DNA of 64,000 nucleotides, from contig OY992538.1 in assembly GCA_963921195.1 (NCBI GenBank), positions 58,270,852 to 58,334,851 of the forward strand, in the 5' to 3' direction. The notes beneath the pieces were generated by a model that made no database searches, had not been told where the DNA came from, and saw nothing but the letters and a program-made list of their open reading frames with translations. The first letter of the stretch is position 1. Every line of letters starts with the position of its first letter. Made by a program: the position numbers and the translations under genes. The DNA is from Pegoplata infirma. Its lineage: Eukaryota > Arthropoda > Insecta > Diptera > Anthomyiidae. Shown piece after piece: positions 1 through 12,200 of this stretch.

Positions 1-25
1 AAAATTGATTATAATTTCCTTTTAG

Positions 26-206
26 GAGGACGATGATGGTACCTTTGAGTCTATGGAAAAAGTAGTTGATAATGATGCTGCCGAACTTGAATTGTTAAAA
101 GAGAAGGCACGGCAACAAGCAGCCGCTGAGGCTAAAAATAATCCAGTCTCAGTAGAAAACGATATTGAAGATGAAGCAGAAAAGGCTCCCTCATGGGCTT
201 CATCGC
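26..206 (+). CDS. Asph: Asph exon a (acidic N-terminal segment)
   Basis: The acceptor is TTTTAG ending at 25; the donor GTAAGT starts at 207. It starts in phase 0 (EDDDGTFESMEKVV) and ends with one base of a split codon. It encodes about 60 acidic, Glu/Asp-rich residues. There is no initiator Met in frame at the exon start, so the gene begins upstream of the window. Confidence 0.88.
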
Positions 207-3200
207 GTAAGTAAATTAATACCTTAAATTGTGTGTAAATATATATTAACAAAAAATTAGGAGCACTAAAAGTCTGTATTATAAAATCTTGGTTGGAAAA
301 ATGTCATAACCATTGAAACTTGACTGACATTGGGTAAAAATCAATGATAATGAAAAATATTGCATAATTAATCTTTTTAATTGATAAAATCTTTATTAAT
401 TGAAATTTTTTAATTGATGCAATATTAATAGTAATGCAATTTTTACAATAACCCTTAGTACTTAAATTTATTTAATAAAATCCATTGATACAATCAATGG
501 TAATGAACATAACTTTAATTAAATAATGGTAATTAAATCATTTATTAATTTTATGCACTAATAAACTACATCTAATTAAAATGAGAAAAGTGCCTACATA
601 AATTGGGTAAATTTCAACCAATTGTGTAATTTTAATACAAATTTCTGAAAATTTACCCAATTTATAGTAGAACATAATTGGAATTTGTTTATAATAGGAA
701 ATTTTTCTCATTTTAATTCGAGTGTAGTTCATCTATAATACCGTCCGACAGCCAATATTAAACATAAACCAGATGATATACGTCTGAAAGTAGAGATAAA
801 ATGAAGTAAAACTGCATTTACAGTTTTTCATTTCACGATTCTGTTTCCTTTTAAAGGGTCTTCAAAGTTTTAAAGGATATATTTTGTAAAATATTTCTAA
901 AATATTTGTACTTGTCCTAGGATGCCACTGGTGATAGCAAATGAAAGAGGAGGATCACTCAAAAAATTATGTTAGTAAAATCAACGGTTTTTCGCGATTT
1001 TCATCATGATGGTCCATATAACATAGCTGTTTTTTGTCCACTATTCGTATTGTTAGGGATGCATTTTTGATTCATTAAAAGCAAGTTTTTTATCAAAGAT
1101 CAATTTGGCTGTTAATTTCGCGAAAACCTTAAAAAATTAAGAAATTCGCGAATGTAAGTGCTTAAATTGAAAAGCTTTAAACCAAATTTGCATTAGAAAT
1201 GTTGCTACAAGTCATATATTTGTTTTCCATGTCATAAAATTTATAAACCATTTACTTTGCAAATTTTTTTGTTAAAAAACTGGCTCGAAATCAGCAAATC
1301 TTTAACGACATTTTGCAAGAAAACAGTACCATACATCGAAAAACGGAGTACGCCATTCGAATCAGCATGTCCGAAATATATAGAAATAATGGTCGTAACT
1401 CTTGTTTATTTTTTAGTGTTCCGCAATGTTATTTTATAAAATTTAATCCTCTAAAACTTTGAAGTTCTTTTAAAAGAAAACAGAATCACGAAATGAAAAA
1501 CTGTCTTTGTTTAAAACGTATATTATTCAGTTCGTGTTCAACGGCTTTTTTCATTTCTGTCGGACGGTGTAATTTAAGGGAAAAATAATCGTAGCAGGTA
1601 CCAGGGTTTAAAAATCACAATATTACAATTTTTGTATTAAAAAAAGAGTAATTTTGTAATAATTAAGTCACTGACAATTTTAATATCATGCTCATTAATT
1701 AGGAAATTTCAAACTAGACTATCCAAAAATTCGTTTAAACCGAAATTGTTAATTTTATTTTAAAATTTAAGTTATTTTTATTAAAATAAAAAAAATCTCC
1801 ACTTAATTTTAGTTATTTTTACTTTATCTAACAAGAAAGTGCAAATAATTTTGAAACGAAAACATTCTTAAAAACTCACTTATTATAAAATATTTACAGT
1901 GGCGGTTAAAATTGGCGTTGGTTTGGCTCTAGCATTAGTAGCACGTCTAGTATTGATTAGGAAAAATCCACCTTCAAGTGAGTTTAAAACACAATTTTGT
2001 TTTTTTATATATATAGTTAACTCTACTAGCTATATGTGTCTATAAAGCTTAATGCTGTTTAACTCAATAAAAGCGCCATTTAACCCATAAACGTGTATGC
2101 TAAAAAATAAAAAAAACATTTTATGACGTCTAAATGAATTCCTAACGTTAAAAGTACAGTGAACCAAGAAAAAAATCTCAACTAGATATGTATATATTTA
2201 ATATAATAGAAAAATAAATATTAAACAGGTCTACAAGATCTTAAATAAACTTTTAAGCCAAGAATTGCTAACTTAACATCTGAAATTGGATATGCAAAGA
2301 TAACACAGGCCAACAAATTTTTAACCCATAGATCAAAGTATACTTTTTTAAGGGTTTGATAATATCCCCTTATTAATTAACTTTCCTTGTTTTTGAACAA
2401 AAAATTTTCGATCAAAATTTAAATTTTTTTTTTGTAATTTTACAGCTCTTCTTGTTATTTTACAAATTTACAAAGTTTTTTACAAAAAAAATCTAGTAAA
2501 TTTACGAAAATTCCTTGTAAGTTTTATTGCGCTAAAAAAGTTGTAAATTTACAATTTTATTGGTAAAATTCTTGTAAAATTACTAAAAGCTCGTAATTTT
2601 TACTAGGAATTCTCGTAAAATAGGAGGTAGCAAAAAATCTAGTAAAGTCACAAAACCTCTTTGTAAGTTTTATCGCGTCAAAAAAATTGTAAATTTACAA
2701 TTTTATTGGTAAAAAGCTTGTAAAATTACAAAATTGATGGTAAAAAGCTTGTAAAATAACAAGGAATTCTTGACAAATAGGAGGTAGCAAAAAATAAAGT
2801 TACAAGTTTTGCTTGTGACAAACAGGGAATAAAAGCTGCTCTAAAAGCTCTTACACACAGAAAAAAACCTTGTCAAATTACTAGAAAAAGTCTCGTAATC
2901 CAATTTTAATAATATTTGACAGTTTTTCTTGTTTTTTAACAAAAAATTTTTACGCTGAATCCAAATCTGATCTCAGAATTTGCCTACACTCAAAAAATTA
3001 TGTTAGTAAAATCAACTGAAAATGTCAGTTAAAATAACTACTTTGTAAGTTGTTTTGGGGTCAACTACTTTTTCAGTTAAATCAACTAACAATGTTAGTT
3101 ATTTTAACTTACAAAAAACAACTGACTTATGTAATAAAAACTACTTACATTTGTAGTCAAAACAACTAAAATGTAGTAAAAATAAAATAATCAATATATA

Positions 3201-6200
3201 ATTTTTTTTTTCAAAAAGTTTTTCAGAAAAAAATTGAAGATGAAATTTTTTCAAAGTTTTTTTTTTTTTTTTTAAAAAAAGTTTTAAAAAATAATGAAAC
3301 GAAAATTTATTTTTTATTTTTTGGAAAAAAAAAACTTTGAAATTTTTTCAGAGATAAAAAAATATAATTAACTACTTTAATTAACTGTTACTACATTACA
3401 GTACTTTTTTGTTAGTTGTTCAAAAAAACGATTTAAAATAACTAACAGAAATAGTTGTTAGATATTTTTTATACAAAAACAACTGACTTTGTAGTTGAAA
3501 ACAACTAACTACTGTAAAATATACAAACAACTAACATGTAGTAACTTACATAATTTGCTGAGTGTATCACATCAGGTTTTCGAGATATCATAGCTTGAAG
3601 TTGAAAAAAAAACGTTTTTCGCCATATTCGAGACGTTACTCAGAAAATAATATTAAGAAAAACAATTTGAGTAACCACTTGTTTAAATTTAAAAAAAAAT
3701 TGAGTAATTTTTTAAATTGACACAATTAAAAAATTTACTCAAAAACTAAAAAAAAAATTGAGTAAATAATTTAATACAAATTTAATAATTTTTTTTTAAT
3801 TTTTTTTATTCTCTTGGTGTTTTGAATTCACATTTATTTTATAATTTTTTGTACATGTATATGAAAGTTTAAAATCATCTTTATGAAATTTTCTTATGTC
3901 TTTAAGACATAAATATATTTGGTAAAGTTTAAAAATCATTTCTTGGAAAAAATGTGAAACTTTTTTAAACTTAAAAAACATTGATAAATTTTGAGTAACT
4001 ATTTACTTGACACAATTAAAAAGTTACTTAAAAAAAACGAAAAATTTTAAGTAAAGTTTTAATTGTGTCAATTAAAAATCTACTCAAATTTTTTAGTTAG
4101 CATTTAATAATTTTTTATTAAAAGTTTACTCAATACTATTAAATCGTTTACTGGTGCAAAATTGAGTAATTTTTTATTCAATAGTATTAAAAATTTACTC
4201 AAATTTTTTTTTAATTTTTTCTGTGTATAACTGCGCAAATTCCTCTTTGTTTATAAAACCTGAAATGTCGTCTGAAAATCCTACAAATTACCTTTAAAAT
4301 TAATGTTTAACCTTTGTAATATCTGGTTTCATCTCTGAGATATCTTAACCTGAAGTTTGTCCTCGTTTCGTGACACAAAAAACACATCATATAAATTTTA
4401 ACGGACGATATCTCAGCATTTAGAAAGGATATCTTAACAATTCAAAAAGATTTTTAGTTTTTAAATTGGGAATTTAAGATTTTTATAAGTTTGCCGTAAA
4501 ATGAAGCGAAAAATATGTCAAATAGCAAAAATACCATGAATATAGTGAAAACAGGAATTTTTCAAACTTCATGTTAAGATATCTCAGAGAAGAAACAAGT
4601 TATTACAGAGGTTAAATATTTATTTTAAATGTAATCAGTAGGAATTTCAGACGACCTTACGAGAAGGGAATGTCGAGCTCTGACGGGAATAATAACTGGT
4701 CACTGTCTCATCGGCATTCATGCTAAGAATATTAGACTCATCCCGGACGCCAGTTGTAAAAGATGTGGCTCACCAGGAGTGGATGAAACGATAGAACACA
4801 TACTTTGTCACTGTCCAGCGGTGGCAAGAAGTCGCCGATCGATTACTGGTCAGATAAGCTTTAATACTTTGGAGGATTTAACGCGAATAGATCTTAGAAT
4901 ATTAAAGAGATTCGAAATGACTTTGAACGTGTTTAACTTGCGCCCCTAGCGAAAAAAAAAGTTTTGTGGTATCGCTATGGACCAAAAGGTCTATGCGAGG
5001 TGTAAATCGTACACCGCCACCCTAACCTTTCTTTTTTTTTTTTTTTTATTGACCAACACTCAGGGGATGCCCCCTATAAATGCATTGCATTGTGTTGAAA
5101 TCAGGAAATATAGGTATGGGAAAGAGGAAAGAGGGAGTAGTATTTGTTAATATTTGACTTGAATTTGAAGATGTTAAAAGTGTCGGGAAAGACATAAGCG
5201 GGAAGTCTGTTCCACATACGAATTGTTCGGCCAAAGAAAGAATTTTCTCTATAGTGAGTTGTGCGCTCAGCCGACCAATCCACGACGAACGGGTGAGCTC
5301 TATTTGAGAGGCGCGTATTACGACCAAATACACGTCTATCCGGAATGAGTTCACCTATCTCAGCAGAACACTCTCCGTGGAAGTATCGATAGAATAAAGA
5401 CACACAACCCACATTCCTACGATGCTCCAGGGAGTTGATGGAATTAGATATTCGATCGTCCCCTATAAGCATAAGTGCCCTTTTCTGTACGCGGTCAAGT
5501 AGTTCCAATGAAGATATTGAAGCACCTGCCCATACATGGGAATTATATTCCATTTTGGGACGGATATAAGTGGTATAGACAGTCAAGAGATCAGATGGTG
5601 TGAAGTATCTTCTACAACGTTTTAAAAACCCTAAACATTTAAATGCGTCTTTCGCTACTTCAAAAATGTGCTTATTCCAACGGACATCACACTGTATTTT
5701 CATACCCAGAACGTCAAGAGCTTCCGATTCATCAATAATCGTAGTACCAATAGATAAATTAGAAGTTTCCACACCACGAATACGCTTGTGTGTTAGAGTA
5801 CAGCATTGAGTCTTCCGTGCATTAAAATCGACCCTATTCTCCAGACCCCATAAACAGATTCTCGATAGGTCAAGGTTAAGAGAGTTATCCATATGCTGCC
5901 TCATAAGTCTAACTTCGGACTGACCCGGTCTATGGTCAAAAGAATTAGAGTGACAGATATTGCTGTCATCCGCAAAAGAATAAATAGGGTTTACTGTAAG
6001 ATTCAGTAGGTCGTTGATAAAAACTAAAAAAAGGGATGGAGAAAGAACAGAACCCTGTGGTACACCTGCGTTTAAAATGAAGTTCCTAGAGGAGAACCCA
6101 TCTACAACAACACGGATAGAACGTTCACTTAGAAAGCTTGCCATAAAACGAGCAAAATTATCACCTACCCCAAATGCTCTTATCTTTGAGATAAGTGCGT

Positions 6201-9200
6201 GGTGCCAAACTCGATCAAACGCCTTGGAAATGTCTAGAGCGATTACCTTACTTTCACTAAGGCGGTGAATGGATCTGCTCCACTGCTCAGAGAGAAACGC
6301 CATTAGATCACCTATTTTAAATTCGCTTAGTTAGAATGTCTCGAGTATGTCGAAAAACTGTTTTATTTTTAACTTTAAGCTAAGCTATCTCGAAAACCTG
6401 ATGAGATAGAGAAATTCTGAGTACAAATTCGGATTCAGCGCAACTTAAATTCTTAGAAAAGTATACTCTAGTCCGGAAGTTTCGACGTTTTCTTAAATGT
6501 TGTCGGCCTGTTAAATTTAAGAAGTCTTTAAACCAAAAAAAAACAGAATAATACTAAAATGACAACTTAATATTCAAGGGTAAGATCCCGTAAAAAAACA
6601 AAAACGTTTGACGATAGAAAAACTATTAAGAAGTGTTGTCAAACAGCAGCCTGTAAAATTCGGACAATAAAGGACACTTGCTTTACGTGATCACTGTCCT
6701 GATCGAAGCTAACAATAAAGTAGGTTTTAATTTTTTAAAAATTGTTTTAAAACATTGATATGAAATAAAATTAATTTTTTTGCTGAAATAGTCTACTAAA
6801 CACGAGCCCAATCGGAGCCGTACACTGAGAAAATTATTGCAGTTACTACATGACGGTCATTTGTGTAGTAAGTAGTAGTTGTTGCTTTCAACTACAATTT
6901 CTGTTGTTTTTGTATGAAAAATCTCAAACAACTATTTTTTGTTGTCGTTTTAAAAAATAAATGCAAAAAATTACTACATTGTAGGAAAAGTTGTTTTATG
7001 TAGTTTTTTTTAGTTTTTTTTTTTTTAAAAACTTATAATTGTTGATTTTGTTCGGCAATAGGTCATGAGTTAAAAAATTAATTAAATAAAAAATATATAA
7101 ACATATTTTATTTTAAATTTTTTGTTTTATTGTCCCAATATTTCAGTCAACATTGCTGACCATCTTCAGGGGGATATTTAAAAATTAAATAAAAAACAAA
7201 TAATTTTCTTGCTGGAGCTGTTGTTCTGCTGTAAGCTTTTGTCAACTGATCAGTTTATTTAATTTTTAAATATCCCCCTGAAGATGGTCAGCAATGTTGA
7301 CTGAAATACTGGGACAATAAAAGAAAAAATTTAAAATAAAATATGTTTATATATTTTTTATTTAATTAATTTTTTAACTCATGACCTAATGCCGAACAAA
7401 ATCAACAAACTACGAAACTAAAGGTCAACTATTCACAATTTTAAAAAAAACTTATAATTTTCTAGAAATTTTTAGAAAAACGTATGTGTTGAACGAGTTG
7501 GAAGTGTCAGATGCTGCAGGAATTATTACTAAACATTTTAACCGTTTTTTTTGTTAATAAAAAAAATCAGACAGTTTGAGTTACAGTAAAAACAACTGTA
7601 ATTTGAAGTTGTTTTTACCGTTTTTTGTAGTTATTAATAGTTTGAAACAACAACAATTTTTAGTTGATTTTACCGTAAAATATAGTAGACGCCTAAACAA
7701 CAACAAATGTAGTTGTTTTAACTGTCTTTTGTAACGGAATTTACCGACATAATTTTTTAAGTGTATGCTAACTATTGGGAATTTCAATTGCCTTCGGGCC
7801 CACTTGACAGGTAGCTCTCTTTCCGTGACCCCACTGTGGTAGAACATAATAATCTTACTATGATTTGGGTGAGTCAAAATTCACAAGATGTTGCGGTTCC
7901 TAAAAATTAACCTCCATCGCTGTAGGACAGCCTCAGTTGTACTCTTGCTGCATCTGACGACAGGAGCGGCTTGCATGGTTTTAATCCAAGAGCCCTGATT
8001 GAGGGGTGGTAGGGTTTTTAGATTGAAGACCACTGGGTTTAAGTTGATGGGTGCCAAGTGGTGGGGCTCATCAAGAGCCTGCAGCTTGGCGAGAAATAGC
8101 TTATTGTTAGTTATATTCTTTTTATTAAGTTTTAGAGAATTGATGGCTGGAGAGTTTTGGAAGAGCATTCTTTCTCAGATCATCGCTGTATAAAGTTTTT
8201 ACCCAGGGAGCGTGGCCCGGTTGAGGCAATCTCTAGACATCTGAAGAGAACAAACTTATCAGAACCACATAGTTTGGCGGAAATTGACTGTCTGGTTGCC
8301 ACTTGCCCTTCTGCCAAATGAGTTGCAGAAGAGCAGAGATTCCTGCAGAAAACTTTTTAATAAGGCAAAATCTTTAAGAGCTGGCAAGGATTGGTCTGCA
8401 TATAGGCTGTAACTTAAGAGTTATAAGAACATGATCAGAAATGCCAAATGTGATTCTTGAAAACTTTTGTGGAAAAATATAAGACGTTTCTGAGGCATCC
8501 AGGCTGCGTGGTTGTCATATTGTAGCATATGTTGACGATTTTTCTATCGATATAACCATGGAAAGTGCCCTGCTGAGACAAGTGAAGTTATCCCCAGTGC
8601 TCGAGATTTTGTTCGCTGCACTCATTTGTATTGTAGATCAGAGTTATAGAGTAGGATAACAAATGGCTTTTGAAAAAGTAGTAAAAAAAATCATATGGTA
8701 TTGTTTACGAAATTTTATCACAAATCGAAATGTGAGCGAGATGGAAGATACCAGTTTTACAGTGAGAATCAGGGATGGAAAATCGGAATTTTGAAATGGT
8801 ACTGGAGCTCAACCAAAAAAGTACTTTTTCGCCCTTGACGGTACTAAAAAAATTAAAGCGACGAATAAGAAGTAACTAGGCATAATTCAATATAAAAGTT
8901 CTTAAATTGAGGACATCCTTATTCATTTATATATTTTTTAGAGAAAACTTCAATAAAGGTCGGCTAAAATCAAAAATTTCATTTATTTAAAGCTTTTGAA
9001 ACATTTTTCCAATGAAAATCGGTAGATTTTCGGATTTTTTTTAAATTTGGCTAAAAAAAGTATGGAATCGTCTGGTATAGAAAGGTACTAAATCAGTCGC
9101 GGGGGTACTACGGTATTTTTGAGAGTTAAAAAGTACTGAAAAAAGTACTAAAGTACTAACTTTTCCATCCCTGGTGAGAATGCAGGGGGTCAATCACGTA

Positions 9201-12200
9201 AAACGAAAACGATTGACGATGCATAAACGACATCAAAATACATATCGTTTTGAAGGGAAATTTGAAAATTGTTCTTTATTATATAATTAAAGAGTGTTGC
9301 CTAACACAGAAACATTAAATAAATTGGAAACATTTTGTTTAGTTTAGGAACAACAAGGCTCCAAAAATCCACGATAATCAACTATCGTTTTACGTGATCA
9401 CAGTCCAGATTGTTTTTTGGCTCTCTTTGCTTTACGTTTGAACTTTAGTTTAGCATTGCCGGAATTTTCCAATTATCTTTGGTGATGCCAGATCTACAAA
9501 ACGATCGCTGTATTACTCTATAACTCTTTTGTAGATCACATACGTTTGTTGTCGATTGTGCAGTCGATCGCACATCGCATTACAGAGATTGTTCGTTTAT
9601 CAGTCGTAGGTACTAGCCGTTTGTAGAATAAACTCCCGCAGAAGTCTTCCCAGGTTCTTTTAATGTAGATATATTCAAGTCAAATGTCCACAAACACTGC
9701 ACACAATAAAATTTGTACCAAGTACTTGGGAGGATATGCGTTTTTAAAGTTTTTTGCATATATTATGCAAAAAATTTTACCAAATTTTTGCTTGTTTCTG
9801 ATAAAAGTTTATATATTTATATATTTTATTCATAAGAGCATTTAACCTTTTGTAATTTTACAAATTTAAACTAAAATTATGCAAAAACTTGGTAAAATGT
9901 TACAAAATTTTTCATAATTAATGTAAAAAAGTTTAAAAACGCATATCCTCCCAAGTTATTGGTAAAATATTTTTTTTGTGTGTACTTTCTCTTTCCTTCT
10001 CCTGAGTGTTGGTTCAAAGTAAAAAATATATCTGCAGATTAATATGAACAATAAAGCAGATCAAATACTCCAGTGCATTGCACCACCCTTATACTTAGAA
10101 TCATGGCAGAGTTGCCTACCGGGGAAGAACCATCGCAAACTGATTCAACCTATTCTTGGTAAAAATATTGGAACGTTTTACCGTAAACCTTTTTTGTTTT
10201 TTTTAAACTCTTGAAGACGAAAATGAGCATTTTTTTTAGTAAATATATACAATATATGTTATTATGATCCTTGATCAAATTTAAAACGATCTTACGATCA
10301 TTGGCGTAGGAAGCCAACATTTCTGGGGGGGGGGGGGCTAAAGCCCCCTAGATTTTTTATAATTTTTTGGTATTTTTTTTAAATAAAAAAACCTAGACCT
10401 ATTCCTGAAGCGTTCCCTTTAACATGAAACGAATGCCCCCGAAAGCGGTTAAAAATTCATATTTTTTTGTTTTTAAATTTTGATTCTGTAGATTTTTCGG
10501 AAATTTAGAACTCCTAGCTAGATATGTTTTGAGAATGAAAGATTTTTCATGTTTTTCCTATAGTAAAATCATTAGATTACTAGGATTTTTTTTAAGAAAA
10601 AGTTCTGATGATTGCAAAAGTTGATGATTATTAGTCAAAATTCTCAGATTATTTCTTTCAATAACTTTTGTCTATAAAAAAACCCCTTAGAATTTAGAAA
10701 CTTTTTTAAATCAAAGAAGTTAAAATGTTTTCCTGAAGATAAAACCCCGAGTCCTAAATACTCATTACTAGGGTTCGGACTTTTATGCAGTTAAAATCGC
10801 GTTTTATGCGCATAATACATGCACCAAAAATAGAAAAATTTGCGTTAAAAATGTAAAAAATATGCACTTAATTTTTTTTTTTTTAAACATTAAATAATGA
10901 TAAAAAATAAAATTAACAAGAAAAACAAAAAAGAACATAAAAATCGTAAAAATTAAGTCTTATAAACGAAAATAAGGTACAATAAACACAAAAGTTCAAG
11001 TTCAAATAAAGTAAAACACAAAATTATAAAAGTAAAAAAAAAAAATTTTTTTGAGTAAATTTGTAATACTATTGAGTAAAAAACTACTCAATTTTGCACC
11101 AGTAAACGATTTAAAAGTATTTAGTAAACTTTTAATAACAATTTATTAAATGTACACCAAAAATTTTTAGTAAATTTGTAATTGACACAATTAAAACTTT
11201 ACTAAAAATTTTTCGTTTTTTTTAATAAAGTTTTTATTTGTGTCAAGTAAAAATTTAGTCAAAATTTATCAATTTTTAAAAAAAAAAAAAAATAAAAATG
11301 TTTCACATTTTTTTTTTTTTACAAAAAAATATTTTTTTTAATCTTTTACCAAAAACATTTAAGACTTTGGAAAATTTCATAAAAATGATTTCAAACTTTG
11401 ATTTACATAAACAAAAAACTATAAACTAAATGAGAATTGAATAAAAAACTAACAAGGGAAGTATCTCAACCCTTATGAAAATAAATATCAAAGAGACAAT
11501 TCTAAGGTTGGGGTGTCTCGGCTTATCGGCCATATCGGGGATTTAGGGGTTCAAAACATGGGTCAAAAAATGGCGAAAAAATTGTTTTTTGGATATTTCA
11601 GCCATTTCTTTTTAAGAAACTATATGATGTTTTCATATGAGAAGAAAGGTTTTTTTAATGCCTATCCAATGGTGGCATAACCTTGTAAAAATTCGGCTTC
11701 TTTAAATATTTTTTTCAGGAAAATGTGTAAATTTTGGGGGGTACTTATGTGACGACATAGACCTACGATATCCATATGGATAAGAAATAATCTTTATTAA
11801 ATTTAAGTCGACCCGTATTTTTGCCCTAGACGATATTCCTGTTCGTTCGAAAGTTATCAAAATTTTCCCGAAGGTCCACATGGTTTCATAAGGGGACAAC
11901 GAAATTTTTAAACACCGATATGGCCGATAAGCCGAGACACCCCAACCTTAAAATCGTCTCTTTAATATATATTTTAAGTTTCAGGCAAATCGGTTCATAA
12001 GGGTTGAGATACTTCCCTTGTAAGAGAAAAAAAAATAAAATAAAAAAATTATAAAATTTTTATTAAATTATTTACTCAAATTTTTTTAAAAACTTTTAAG
12101 AAAATTTTTAATTGTGTCAGTTAAAAAAATATGCAATTTTTTTTTAAATTCAAACAAGTGCTTACTCAATATTTTTTCCCATATTTTCTTCTGTGCACTT

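Larger units (their letters stand above)
2306..6510. mobile_element. 4.2-kb inverted-repeat element carrying later insertions
   Basis: Blocks of the left arm (2306-2350, 2949-2986, 3566-3640, 4224-4245) match, inverted and in order, the continuous right arm 6315-6510. Ends are CAGGCC and GGCCTG. The left arm is broken by the tandem duplication, the B element and the C element. The interior holds a hairpin and two LINE fragments. No clear target duplication. Confidence 0.65.

Noticed and set aside
5600..6268. Plus-strand frames of 69 and 84 codons
   Set aside because: Antisense shadows of the LINE reverse transcriptase on the minus strand.
7581..8193. Overlapping frames of 64-98 codons on both strands
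   Set aside because: No similarity I recognise; they overlap a MITE and decayed LINE sequence.
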